64,000 bases of DNA from Sphingomonas glacialis (GCF_014653575.1 NZ_BNAQ01000001.1:1-64000), one strand, 5' to 3'. Positions 35,615 to 45,349 are shown, numbered from the stretch's first letter. A program made the numbers and translations. Notes: generated by a model from the sequence alone, not told the origin.

Positions 35615-38600
35615 ATGATGCGCGCGCGTGCCCTCCTTTTGCTCGCGGCGCTGCTGAGCACGACCGCGGCGAACGCCCAGCCGGTTGCCGCGGCCGATCC
35701 TCTCGTCGATGGCTTTCGCGATCCCCCCGCCAGCGCGCGACCGCGCGTCTGGTGGCACTGGTTGAATGGCAACATTACCGAAGACGGGATCACCAAGGAT
35801 CTCGAATGGATGCACCGGATCGGCATCGGCGGGGTGCAGACCTTCGACGCGACGCTCGGTACGCCGCAAATCGTCGAGCGGCGGCTGCCCTATATGACGC
35901 GGCCCTGGAAACATGCCTTCGCGCACGCCGTGGCGACCGCCGATCGGCTGGGGCTCGAATTCGCGATCGCGGCCTCGCCCGGCTGGAGTGAGACAGGTGG
36001 TCCGTGGGTCGCGCCGCGCGATGCGATGAAGAAGCTCGTCTGGAGCGAAACCGACATTGTGGGCGGAACGCGTTTCCGCGGTGTGCTCGGGCCGCCGCCC
36101 GTAACGACCGGACCGTTCCAGGATATCGCGTTCAAGAATGACGAACCGGGCGGCGCGCCCGTCGCGTCGCCAAAGCCGAGTTTCTACACCGACGTCGCGG
36201 TTCTGGCGTACCCGATCGCCGAGGGTGCCGCGCCGCGCGTGACGGCGAACGACGCTATCGGAACGCCCCTCGATGCCGCGGCGCTCTCGGATGCATCGCT
36301 GGTCTCCGCCGTCGATGTCGCAAGGGGAACGGCCGCCGCGCCGGGACTGGCCATCCTGCGGTTCGCCGCCCCGCGCACCATCCGCGCAGCGACGGTATTC
36401 ATCAGCGATGCCAAATCGACGTTTTCCGCGCCGGTGCTGCGTCCGATCATCGAGGCAGAGGTCGATGGCCGCTGGCGCAAGCTCGCCGACGTTCCGCTCG
36501 GGGGCGTCCCGACGACGGTGTCGTTCGCACCCGTCCGCACGCGCGCGGTACGGCTGGTGCTCGTCCCGACCGCCATGTCGGGGCCAAGGCCGATGAGCAT
36601 CGGCGCGCCGGGTGCCGAGATCATCGACATATTCCCGAAAGCCCCGCAGGGCCCAACAGTCCGCCTCGGCATGTTCCGCGTAAGCGATGCCGCGCGAGTC
36701 CATCGCGCCGAGACCAAGGCGGGGTTCGACATCGCGCTCGACTATTATGCGCTCGACGCGCCCGCGAGCCCGGAGGTCGATCCCGCACGCGTGATCGACC
36801 TCACCACCCGGCTGCACCCCGACGGCACGCTCGACTGGAGCCCGCCGCCGGGGCGTTGGCGGATAGTGCGGCTGGGTTCGACGCTGCTCGGCAAGACCAA
36901 CCATCCCGCGACCCCCGAGGCGACCGGGCTCGAGGTCGACAAATATGATGCCGCAGCGGTTCGGCGGTATCTCGAAGCCTATCTCGACCTTTATCGCGAC
37001 GCCGCGGGCAAGGACGCGATCGGCAAGAGTCTTGGCGCGCTGCTAACCGATTCGATCGAGGTCGGCGCATCGAACTGGACGCCGGACATGGTATCCGCGT
37101 TCAAGCGGCTCCGGGGCTACGACCCTACGCCGTGGCTGCCCACGCTGACCGGGGCGGTGATCGGCTCGGCGACACGGACCGACGCGTTTCTGTACGACTA
37201 TCGCCAGACGCTCGCCGATCTGCTCGCCGATGCGCATTATGGAACGCTCGCTGCGGTGGCGCATGAGCATGGGCTGAAAGTCTATGGCGAAGCGCTCGAA
37301 GACAAGCGTCCGGTGCTCGGCGACGATATGGCGATGCGGGCGCATACCGACATTCCGATGGCGGCGATGTGGACGTATGGCGCCGAAGGGCCACGCGCGA
37401 CGCTGATCGGCGATGATCGCGGCGCGGCGTCGGTCGCGCACATCTATGGGCAGAATTTGGTCGCGGCCGAGTCCCTGACCGCCGCTTTTTGGCCGTGGGC
37501 GTTCGCGCCGGCCGATTTGCGGCCGATGATCGACCTGGAATTCGCGAACGGCATCAATCGGCCCGTGATCCACACCTCGGTCCATCAGCCGCTCGACCGG
37601 GCGCCGGGGCTCAGCCTGGCGATGATCGGGCAGTATTTCACGCGGCACGAGACCTGGGCCGAGCTGGCACGCCCCTGGATCGACTATATCGCACGCACCA
37701 GCTTCCTGCTGCAGCAGGGGCGCAATGTTGCCGATCTGGCTTATTTCTATGGTGAGGAAGCGCCGATCACTGCACTCAACGCGGTCACACCGTTGGCCGA
37801 CGTGCCGCCTGTCTGGGGCTGGGATTATATCAATGCACCCGCGCTGACCGATGCGGTAACGGTCGAGCACGGGCTGATCGTCGCGAAGGGCGGTGCGCGC
37901 TACAAGGCGCTTTATCTTGGTGGCACCTCCCACCGGATGACGCTGCCGACGCTGCGCCGCATTGCCGCGCTCGCCGAGGCGGGGGCGACCGTGATCGGCA
38001 AGGCGCCAGATAGCAGCCCGAGCCTTGCCGACGATGCCGCAGCGTTTGCAACGCTTGTCGCGCGGTTGTGGGCCGGGGGGCAAGAGACGCGGGTAGGGGC
38101 CGGCCGCGTGATCGCTGTCGACAGCGTCGCGCAAGGGCTGGCGCGCGCCAAGATCGCACCCGATTTTCAGCATAGCGGGCCAGCCGACGCCGAGTTGGCG
38201 TTCGTGCATCGGCGCACCGCTGACGCGGACATCTATTGGATCGACAACCGCGGAAATCGAGTCGCGCAGACCGATGCCACCTTTTCGGTAAGCGGTAGGG
38301 TTCCGGAACTGTGGCATGCCGAGACCGGCCAAAGCGAGTCGATCTCCTGGCGACGGTTCGGCGGGTCAACCGTGACCCCGCTTACGCTAAAGGCGCATGA
38401 GTCCGTGTTCGTCGTATTTCGCAAGCACACAGCGCTAAGCAGCGAGACTGTCGTACCGACCGTCGAGACGCTCCTTGCAACGCTGAACGCGCCATGGTCC
38501 GTGACATTCGAGCCGGGGCGCGGGGCGCCTGCCAAAACCACGATGACCGTGCTGCAGCCGCTCGATAAAGGCGCCGATCCGGGCATCCGCTATTTCTCGG

Positions 38601-38947
38601 GAATTGCGACGTACAGCAGTGGGTTCGACCTGCCGCAGGCAAGCGCGGCAAAATCGGTGGTGTTGGACCTTGGCAGCGTCGGGGACGTGGCGGAGGTGCG
38701 GATCAACGGGCTGAGCTTGGGGACGCTGTGGCGCCCACCGTATCGCGTCGATATCGGCAGCGCTGTCCGCGCCGGCCGCAATACGATCGAAGTGCGGGTT
38801 GCCAACCTTTGGGTCAACCGCCTGATCGGCGATGCGCAGCCGAACGCGGAGAAAGTGACCTTCACCACCCTACCGACGTATCGCGCCGATGCGCCATTGC
38901 GGACCTCCGGCCTGATAGGGCCGGTGGTGCTATCGACTCGGCATTGA
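35615..38947 (+). CDS. GH106 alpha-L-rhamnosidase
   Basis: This is a 1110-residue secreted enzyme with a Sec signal (residues 1-22, ending ANA-Q). The N-terminal RPRVWWHWLNGNITEDGI is the hallmark of GH106, followed by a central TIM barrel (MHRIGIGGVQTFDA; LLTDSIEVGASNWT) and C-terminal beta domains, including the galactose-binding-like GIATYSSGFDLP. GH106 was founded on RhaM of Sphingomonas paucimobilis, and the length agrees. It removes terminal alpha-L-rhamnose from flavonoid and other plant glycosides. It follows the receptor gene by 103 bases and is the last gene of the locus before the IS remnant. Confidence 0.9.
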   Translation: MMRARALLLLAALLSTTAANAQPVAAADPLVDGFRDPPASARPRVWWHWLNGNITEDGITKDLEWMHRIGIGGVQTFDATLGTPQIVERRLPYMTRPWKHAFAHAVATADRLGLEFAIAASPGWSETGGPWVAPRDAMKKLVWSETDIVGGTRFRGVLGPPPVTTGPFQDIAFKNDEPGGAPVASPKPSFYTDVAVLAYPIAEGAAPRVTANDAIGTPLDAAALSDASLVSAVDVARGTAAAPGLAILRFAAPRTIRAATVFISDAKSTFSAPVLRPIIEAEVDGRWRKLADVPLGGVPTTVSFAPVRTRAVRLVLVPTAMSGPRPMSIGAPGAEIIDIFPKAPQGPTVRLGMFRVSDAARVHRAETKAGFDIALDYYALDAPASPEVDPARVIDLTTRLHPDGTLDWSPPPGRWRIVRLGSTLLGKTNHPATPEATGLEVDKYDAAAVRRYLEAYLDLYRDAAGKDAIGKSLGALLTDSIEVGASNWTPDMVSAFKRLRGYDPTPWLPTLTGAVIGSATRTDAFLYDYRQTLADLLADAHYGTLAAVAHEHGLKVYGEALEDKRPVLGDDMAMRAHTDIPMAAMWTYGAEGPRATLIGDDRGAASVAHIYGQNLVAAESLTAAFWPWAFAPADLRPMIDLEFANGINRPVIHTSVHQPLDRAPGLSLAMIGQYFTRHETWAELARPWIDYIARTSFLLQQGRNVADLAYFYGEEAPITALNAVTPLADVPPVWGWDYINAPALTDAVTVEHGLIVAKGGARYKALYLGGTSHRMTLPTLRRIAALAEAGATVIGKAPDSSPSLADDAAAFATLVARLWAGGQETRVGAGRVIAVDSVAQGLARAKIAPDFQHSGPADAELAFVHRRTADADIYWIDNRGNRVAQTDATFSVSGRVPELWHAETGQSESISWRRFGGSTVTPLTLKAHESVFVVFRKHTALSSETVVPTVETLLATLNAPWSVTFEPGRGAPAKTTMTVLQPLDKGADPGIRYFSGIATYSSGFDLPQASAAKSVVLDLGSVGDVAEVRINGLSLGTLWRPPYRVDIGSAVRAGRNTIEVRVANLWVNRLIGDAQPNAEKVTFTTLPTYRADAPLRTSGLIGPVVLSTRH

Positions 38948-39090
38948 GAGAAATTTCGACCGCGCTGAAATCCTCATGCGGAGACAAGTGAGCGTCCTTA
39001 AGTTGCCTCGCCGCAAATCCATCGGCTCCTGGACCGTTTTGAGCTGGAAAAGTCCAGTTTAGGATTGAGGGTCAGGCAAGGGGGTGAGCG

Positions 39091-39348
39091 ATGGAAAGAT
39101 CGAAGTTCAGCGAGGCGCAGATCGCGTTCGTGTTGAAGCAGGCCGAGGACGGCACGACGATCGGCGAGGTGTGCCGCAAAGCCGGGATCAGCGATGCGAC
39201 ATTCTATGCCTGGCGCAAGAAATACGCCGGTTTGACGCCATCGGAGATGCGGCGATGATGCCAGCTCGAGGATGAGAATGCGAAGCTCAAGCGGTTGGTG
39301 GCGGACCTGGGCCTCGACAAGGCGATGTTGCAGGATGAGGCCGTTTGA
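39091..39348 (+). pseudogene. IS3 orfA (helix-turn-helix subunit), in-frame stop
   Basis: The product begins MERSKFSEAQIAFVLKQAED and continues with the HTH TIGEVCRKAGISDATFYAW. At 39256 a TGA interrupts the frame where family members read a leucine codon. After it the leucine-zipper part continues intact (QLEDENAKLKRLVADLGLDKAML) to a stop at 39346-39348. The last residues (DEAV) also differ from the usual VLRRK, indicating a second lesion. It is non-functional unless the TGA is suppressed. Confidence 0.85.
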
Positions 39349-39374
39349 CAATCGATCCGGGGGATCGATTGTAG

Positions 39375-40195
39375 GCCGAATGGGTCGCGAACGCTCTGAG
39401 GCCTGATCGGCGGCGTCAGCTCGTCGACGACATCCGGGGCATCTGGTCCGTCAGTATCCGACGGGCGTGCAGCGTGCTTCGGGCGGAGCGATCGAGCTAC
39501 CACTATCGTGTACGCCCCGCGGATCAGGCCGACCTGAAGAAGCGGATGCAGGAGATCGCTGAAACGCGCGTGCGTTACGGCTATCGCCGGATCCATGTGC
39601 TGCCCCGGCGGGGGGGGTGGGATGTGAACGCGAAGCGTGTTTATCGGCTTTACAAGGAGTTGGGGCTGCAGCTGCGACAAAAGCCACCGAATCGCCGGGT
39701 AAACGCAAAGCTGAGAGAAGGACGCTGCGCGGCGTCGTGTCGAATGAAGCATGGGCCATGGACTTCGTCCATGACCAACTCGCCACGGGATCGAAGCTGC
39801 GCATCTTGACGGTGATCGACACTTTCAGCCGGTTCTCGCCAGCAGTAGTGCCGCGGTTCAGCTTCCGGGCGCCTGACGTGATCGCCGTGCTTGACCGGGT
39901 TTGCGGTGGGGTCGGCTATCCAGCCTCGATCCGGGTGGATCAGGGCAGCAAGTTCATCTCCCGAGACCTCGACCGGTGGGCGTACATGCGGGGTGTCGTA
40001 CTGGACTTCTCGCGGCCTGGCACGCCGACGGACAATGCGTTCATCGAGAGCTTCAACGGCACCTTCCGGGCGGAGTGCCTGAACCAGCACTGGTGCATGA
40101 GCCTCGAGGACGCGGTCGGAAAATGCGAGACTTGGCGTAGGGACTATAACGAGGTGCGACCACATGGCCCGCCCTGGCCGGCAGGCACTGGATGA
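39375..40195 (+). pseudogene. IS3 orfB (DDE transposase), frameshifted
   Basis: The frame from 39375 covers RRQLVDDIRGIWSVSIRRAC and ETRVRYGYRRIHVL, then fails near 39715. The catalytic core continues in another frame with the DDE residues in AMDFVHDQ, RVDQGSKF and AFIESFNGTF. The C-terminus after NEVRPH is also abnormal. This is a DDE transposase of the rve type, inactive because of the frameshift. Confidence 0.85.
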
Positions 40196-40232
40196 CGCCC
40201 AGCCGGGTGGTCCAAGAATGGGTAGCAGCTCA

Positions 40233-40565
40233 AACAATGGCCAGTCTCTGGTTGCGGCTGGATCAAAGACGGGAGTCACGTCAGCCCGCATCTTTGCTTA
40301 TTAACGAAGATCTGCTGGATCTTGCGGACACATCTTTGGGGAAGGCACGGATTTTTTTCGACGATGTTATATCTGCCGATTTAAAGCGCCGAAACCTCAG
40401 TCTTAACGCGCATTCGAGCGACTGTCGGCCTCTCAAGACGATCAGGCGGGTCAGAAGCAACCCTTTGATTGTTGACAGTCAAACGCCTGCGTGGGCCCTC
40501 GATCTTTCAGGGTGACCGCGGCTGCGGATTGGTTAAGCTGGGGCGTAACAGGAGATCCGCGAACC
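40233..40565. other. Intergenic region, no gene seen
   Basis: About 330 bases between the IS remnant and the amidohydrolase. An open frame crosses it but has no ribosome site or recognisable protein. Base composition is slightly more AT-rich than the surroundings, which fits a promoter region or flanking debris of the insertion. Confidence 0.45.
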
Positions 40566-43500
40566 GTGAAGCACACCTATACCGCTATTGTCTCGTGCCT
40601 GTTCGCCACGCAGCTTTCGGCTCAGACCTCGCCGCCGCCAGTGAACAAGCCGGTCGAGCAGACCCAGGGGCCGGAGAACAAGGCGATCGCCCCGGTCCCG
40701 CAAAAGACCGGCACGTTGCCCCCGCCGCCCGTCGCGCCCACCGCGCCCGTGGCCGTCGCCACGCCGAAGAAACCGCCCGCCTGGAACGTCAACGCGCCGC
40801 GCGGTCTGAAAACGCGTGAAGTGCCGATCCGGGTCGATGAAGGCAGTTGGATGAACGTGGACGTCTCCCCCGACGGCCGCACACTCGCGTTCGACCTGCT
40901 CGGCGATATCTATACCATGCCGATCATCGGTGGCACGCCGACGCGCATCGCCGACGGGTTGGCGTTCGAGCACCAGCCGCGCTTCTCGCCCGACGGACGA
41001 CGCATCGCCTTCACTTCGGATCGTGGGGGTGGCGACAATATCTGGGTGATGAACGCCGATGGCAGCGACAAGCGCCAAGTGACGAAGGAGGATTTTCGCC
41101 TCCTCAACCAGCCGAGCTGGAGCCCGGACGGGCGCTTTATCGTGGCGAAAAAGCATTTCACCACCGGGCGTTCGCTCGGCACCGGCGAGATCTGGCTGTA
41201 TCACGTGTCTGGCGGCGGCGGCGTGCAGTTGGTCAAGCGCGCGAGCGAAGTGCTGCAAAAGGAATTGGGGGAGCCGATCTACGCCCGCGACGGCAAGAGC
41301 ATTTATTACTCACGCAACGTCTCGCCCGGCCCGATCTTCCAATATGCGCAGAATTCGCGCACCGACCTGTTCGACATCGAGCGCTACGATATCGACACCG
41401 GCGAGGTTACCACGGCAGTTTCGGGCGTTGGCGGATCGGTGCGCCCGACGCCGAGCCGCGACGGCAAACGCATCGCGTTCGTGCGACGTGAGGACAACGT
41501 CACCAAATTATGGGTCAAGGATCTGGCAAGCGGCGTCGAGCGCGTGGTGTATGGCCCGCTCGATCGCGACGTGCAGGAAACCTGGGCCGTGACTGGGGTG
41601 TATCCCGAAATGGCCTGGACGCCGGGCGACCAGCAGATCGTGTTCTGGGCCGGCGGCAAACTGCGACGGGTCGCGGCGGACGGCAGCGGCGCAGCGGTGA
41701 TCCCGTTCCGGATCGACGATACGCGCGTGATCGTCGATGCGGTGCATCCGCAGATCGAGGTGGCACCGGCGACGTTCACGACCAAGATGCCGCGCTGGGC
41801 GACCGTCTCGCCCGATGGCCGGACGGTGGTGTTCGAGACGCTCGGCAAGCTGTGGATCGAGCCCGCAGCCGGCGGCACCGCGAACCGGCTAACGCGCGGT
41901 GGCGACGAGTTGGAGCTGTTCCCGAGCTGGTCGCGGGACGGGCGGACGATCGTGTTCGTTGGCTGGAGCGATGCCGGGCTAGGCCAGGTCCGCGCAGTGG
42001 CGGCAGGCGGCGGAAACGCCCGCACCGTCACCACGGTTGCTGGCCATTATCGCCTCCCGCGCTTCTCGCCCGATGGCAAGACGATCGTGTTCGAACAGGG
42101 CGAGGGCGGCAATCTGACCGCGGCGCGCGGCGCCGCGGGCACTGGCGCGTACCGCGTTGCGGCGACCGGTGGTGCGCCGGTGCGCATCAGCAAGGATGCC
42201 GCCAGACCGCAGTTCGGCGCGACCAGCGACCGCGTGTTCCTCATCGTCACCGAAAAGGACAAGCACCAGCTGATCAGCGCCGGGCTCGACGGGCAGGACC
42301 GCCGCGTCCATGCCGAAGGCGAACTGGTCAACGATTATCAAGTCTCGCCTGCAGGCGATTACATTGCCTTCCGACAGAATTACGAAGCGTTCGTCATGCC
42401 GCTGATGCCGGGCAAGCAGGCGGTGGCTACCGACGGATCGGCCAAAGCTGGCCCGCTGCCGATCACCCGCGTGAGCGGAGACGGCGCAGACTTCATCAAC
42501 TGGTCGAACGACGGCAAGGCGCTCCACTGGAGCGCCGGCCCGACGCTCTACACCGCGCAGACCGCCGCGCTCTTCCGCGACGCACCGGCAGGCGAGGATG
42601 CGCACAAGTTCGCCGCGCCGCGTATCGGCGTATCGCTGGCGATGCCTGTAACCGCCGCCAAGGCCACTGGCAGTGTTGCCCTCACCGGTGCCCGCGTCGT
42701 CACGATGGCGACGAAGGATGGCGGAATCATCGACGACGCCACGATCCTCATCCGGGGCGACCGCATCGTCGCGATCGGTCCGCGCGGCTCGGTGACGATC
42801 CCCGCGGGCACCAAGACGGTCGATGTCGCGGGGAAGACGATCATCCCGGGGCTCGTCGATGCGCATGCGCACGGGCCGCAGGGCGAGGACGAGCTGGTAC
42901 CGCAGCAGAACTGGTCGGCGATGGCCAATCTCGCACTCGGCACGACGACGATCCACGATCCCTCGTCGCGCTCGGCCGAGATCTTCCCAGCTGCAGAAAT
43001 GCAACAGGCCGGGATGCTGCTTGCCCCGCGGACCTTCTCGACCGGGGAGATCATCTACGGCGCGAAGGCCGCGGATGTCTATGCCCAGATCGACACCTAC
43101 GAAGATGCGCTCGCCGTCGTCCGCCGCCTCAAGGCGCAGGGCGCGCACAGCGTGAAGAACTACAACCAGCCACGTCGCGAACAGCGCCAAATGGTCGTCG
43201 CCGCCGCGCAGGCCGAAAATATGGAGGTGGTGCCCGAGGGCGGCTCGCTGTTCACGCTGGACATGAGCCTGGTGCAGGACGGCAATTCCACGGTCGAGCA
43301 CAACGTGCCTCTGGAGCATTTCTACGCCGACGTGGTCAGCCTGTGGTCGCAATCAACCGTCGGCTATACGCCCACCTTGGTCGTCGCCTATGGCGGCCCA
43401 GCGGGGGACCCGTATTGGCGCGCACATAGCGACGTGTGGCGGCATCCGCTGCTCCGCCGCCATGCGCCGCCTGCCTTGCTAGCCGCACAGAACGCCCGCC

Positions 43501-43973
43501 GCGAGATCGCGCCGGAAGAGGATTATGTCGATGGCGCCACTGCGCGCGAGGCAAAGAGGCTTGCTGACAGGGGCGTGCCGGTGGCGATCGGCGCGCACGG
43601 CCAGCAGCCGGGGCTGGGCGCGCATTGGGAACTGTGGAGCTTCGTGCGCGGCGGTTTCACGCCGGTCGAGGCCCTCCGTGCCGGTACGATCGAGTCGGCA
43701 CGCTCGCTGGGTTACCAGAAGGATGTCGGCTCGCTGGAGGTCGGCAAGCTTGCCGATCTCGTCGTGCTCGATGCCGATCCCAGCGTCGACATCCGCAACA
43801 GCGACAAGGTCGCGCAGGTCATGCTCGGCGGCCGGTTGTACGACGCGGCGACGCTGAACGAGGTCGCCACCGGAACGCGCAAGCGGCTGCCATATTGGTG
43901 GGAAGGCGCGAATGGCGGCTTGGGTACGGGCGCGCGGATCACGGTCGGCCACGGCTACGGCGACTTGGATTGA
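40566..43973 (+). CDS. Secreted amidohydrolase with N-terminal TolB-type beta-propeller
   Basis: This is a 1135-residue protein starting at GTG 40566 (GGAGATC upstream) with a signal peptide (CLFATQLSA-Q) and a Pro-rich linker. Residues about 85-700 form TolB/DPP-IV-type propeller repeats (for example PRFSPDGRRIAFTSDRGG, PSWSPDGRFIVAK). Residues about 725-1125 form an amidohydrolase domain with the metal-binding VDAHAHG, VEHNVPLEH and AIGAHGQQ motifs and the C-terminal GKLADLVVLDADP. Such fusions are probably peptidases or cyclic-amide hydrolases of the periplasm. The substrate is unknown; the nearby 5-oxoprolinase suggests a link to peptide or pyroglutamate use. Confidence 0.85.
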   Translation: MKHTYTAIVSCLFATQLSAQTSPPPVNKPVEQTQGPENKAIAPVPQKTGTLPPPPVAPTAPVAVATPKKPPAWNVNAPRGLKTREVPIRVDEGSWMNVDVSPDGRTLAFDLLGDIYTMPIIGGTPTRIADGLAFEHQPRFSPDGRRIAFTSDRGGGDNIWVMNADGSDKRQVTKEDFRLLNQPSWSPDGRFIVAKKHFTTGRSLGTGEIWLYHVSGGGGVQLVKRASEVLQKELGEPIYARDGKSIYYSRNVSPGPIFQYAQNSRTDLFDIERYDIDTGEVTTAVSGVGGSVRPTPSRDGKRIAFVRREDNVTKLWVKDLASGVERVVYGPLDRDVQETWAVTGVYPEMAWTPGDQQIVFWAGGKLRRVAADGSGAAVIPFRIDDTRVIVDAVHPQIEVAPATFTTKMPRWATVSPDGRTVVFETLGKLWIEPAAGGTANRLTRGGDELELFPSWSRDGRTIVFVGWSDAGLGQVRAVAAGGGNARTVTTVAGHYRLPRFSPDGKTIVFEQGEGGNLTAARGAAGTGAYRVAATGGAPVRISKDAARPQFGATSDRVFLIVTEKDKHQLISAGLDGQDRRVHAEGELVNDYQVSPAGDYIAFRQNYEAFVMPLMPGKQAVATDGSAKAGPLPITRVSGDGADFINWSNDGKALHWSAGPTLYTAQTAALFRDAPAGEDAHKFAAPRIGVSLAMPVTAAKATGSVALTGARVVTMATKDGGIIDDATILIRGDRIVAIGPRGSVTIPAGTKTVDVAGKTIIPGLVDAHAHGPQGEDELVPQQNWSAMANLALGTTTIHDPSSRSAEIFPAAEMQQAGMLLAPRTFSTGEIIYGAKAADVYAQIDTYEDALAVVRRLKAQGAHSVKNYNQPRREQRQMVVAAAQAENMEVVPEGGSLFTLDMSLVQDGNSTVEHNVPLEHFYADVVSLWSQSTVGYTPTLVVAYGGPAGDPYWRAHSDVWRHPLLRRHAPPALLAAQNARREIAPEEDYVDGATAREAKRLADRGVPVAIGAHGQQPGLGAHWELWSFVRGGFTPVEALRAGTIESARSLGYQKDVGSLEVGKLADLVVLDADPSVDIRNSDKVAQVMLGGRLYDAATLNEVATGTRKRLPYWWEGANGGLGTGARITVGHGYGDLD

Positions 43974-44191
43974 GCGCGATGCGTTTGGCGGCGCTTTGGA
44001 CGGAAAGCTGCTTTAGCTGCGTACATGTTGGCTATCAGCAAGACGGTGCACGCAATCGTTCGCAGCCTATTTTCCAAGTCGCAAGCCTGTGCATGAAAAC
44101 TGAAGGTCGACCAGCAGCTGTCGCGGCAAAGCTGCCGGTCAAACTCAGCCGGACCGAGCCGACATCACATTGTGCATGAACGGCAGGTTTC

Positions 44192-44206
44192 GGGGGGGGG
44201 GGGGGG
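44192..44206. repeat. Homopolymer run of 15 G
   Basis: An uninterrupted G15 tract lies in the space between the amidohydrolase and the convergent alpha/beta hydrolase, about 49 bases beyond the hydrolase stop. Such tracts are prone to slippage and to sequencing error; see findings. Confidence 0.9.
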
Positions 44207-44254
44207 CAAGGGACGCCCGAACGGCGACTTCTGGGTCGTGATGATTTTGGCGCA

Positions 44255-45349
44255 TTACTCGGTGCGCTGAAGCAGTTCGACCAGATCCTGCTTCCAGAAG
44301 CGCGCCGCGGTGTGTGTGCCGTGGCCGCGTGTTTCCGCGGTTTCCGGAATGAGCCGGAAGCGGGCGTCCTTCATCCGCGCGACCGCTTGCCGGGGATAAT
44401 CGAGGTTGCGCGGGTTGATGAAATCGTCTGCGGAATTGATCCAGGTCGTCGGCACGGTGATCGCCTCCAGCCGAGGCCATGGTGCGTAGGTGCGCGACGC
44501 GTTGATCTGGTAGATCAAATCGTTGGCGTCGGTCGCAGCGATTGATGCCGCCACCCGTTCGCGTGCGAAGGCCTCGGCCGCTTGGCGATGCGGATATTGC
44601 GACTGGAAATAGAGCGGGGCCGCCCCCGCTACGAACAGCAGGCTCGCGGCAGTTCGCAAGCCCTGCGTCGGCGGCGCGCGATAGTCGCCGCCGGCCCAGG
44701 CCGGGTCCGCCTCGATCCCCTCCACCGCAAGTTCGCGCCACATGCGGTTCAACCCGGCGATCTCCACAGGCTCGCACGCGAGCGGCATCAGCGCGCGAAC
44801 GTAATCGGGATGCGTCTCCCCCCATATCAGGCTGTGCATGCAACCCATCGACGTGCCCATGATGAGACGCATCCGCTGGATGCCCAGCGCATCGCGCAGC
44901 AGCCGATACTGCGCTTCGACCATATCGTCATAATCGTACTGGGGAAAACGCATGTGCAAGCCGTCCGACGGCTTGGACGATTTGCCGTGGCCGATGCCAT
45001 CGGGCAGGATGATCCAGTAGCGCGCGATGTCGAGCGGCTGGCCGGGTCCGTAGAGCTCGTCGGCGAATTGCGGGCTGAGGAACTGGCGGCCGGTACCGCC
45101 GGTGCCGTAGAGCACCATCACCGCATTGTCGATTTCGCCCCGCGCGTTGCGGTGCGGTTGCCCGAGCGTGGTGTAGGTGATGCGGAGTTCGGGCAGGGTT
45201 TCCCCAGACTTGAAGCGGAAATTGCGAAAGGTGACCTGCGCCTCGCGCGCGGGCCACCTCGACGTCTGCGCGGCGGGCGCGGTCGCGGCGGCGAGCGGAG
45301 GGGTTTGCGGTGCGCTCGCCTGGGCGAGGAGGAGGAGCAGGGTCAGCAT
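44255..45349 (-). CDS. Secreted alpha/beta hydrolase, homoserine O-acetyltransferase-like
   Basis: This is a 364-residue protein with a short signal peptide (MLTLLLLLAQASA) and the MetX-type alpha/beta fold. Nucleophile Ser167 lies in MGTSMGCMHS, a likely acid in NSADDFINP, and the triad His in RGHGTHTAARFW near the C-terminus. Secreted homologues are common in sphingomonads and are annotated as acetyltransferases, but a hydrolase role is more likely outside the cytoplasm. It is divergent from the 5-oxoprolinase operon, with 93 bases between the starts. A related partial gene is at 1-530. Confidence 0.87.
   Translation of the reverse strand: MLTLLLLLAQASAPQTPPLAAATAPAAQTSRWPAREAQVTFRNFRFKSGETLPELRITYTTLGQPHRNARGEIDNAVMVLYGTGGTGRQFLSPQFADELYGPGQPLDIARYWIILPDGIGHGKSSKPSDGLHMRFPQYDYDDMVEAQYRLLRDALGIQRMRLIMGTSMGCMHSLIWGETHPDYVRALMPLACEPVEIAGLNRMWRELAVEGIEADPAWAGGDYRAPPTQGLRTAASLLFVAGAAPLYFQSQYPHRQAAEAFARERVAASIAATDANDLIYQINASRTYAPWPRLEAITVPTTWINSADDFINPRNLDYPRQAVARMKDARFRLIPETAETRGHGTHTAARFWKQDLVELLQRTE

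Larger units (their letters stand above)
39040..40232 (+). mobile_element. Degenerate IS3-family insertion sequence
   Basis: The element is about 1.19 kb, with the ends TGAGCTG at 39040 and CAGCTCA at 40226-40232 as short terminal inverted repeats beginning TG and ending CA. It carries orfA and orfB of the IS3 family (IS407-group-like), both broken. No clear target-site duplication is visible. It separates the glycoside locus from the amidohydrolase/5-oxoproline region and may mark an old rearrangement point. Confidence 0.75.

Noticed and set aside
39047..39060. Small hairpin CTGGA-AAAG-TCCAG at the IS left end as a separate regulatory element
   Set aside because: It lies inside the insertion element and is more simply part of its terminal region.
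40192..40515. 107-residue open frame between the IS remnant and the amidohydrolase
   Set aside because: It starts in the decayed transposase tail, lacks a ribosome site and shows no family signature.
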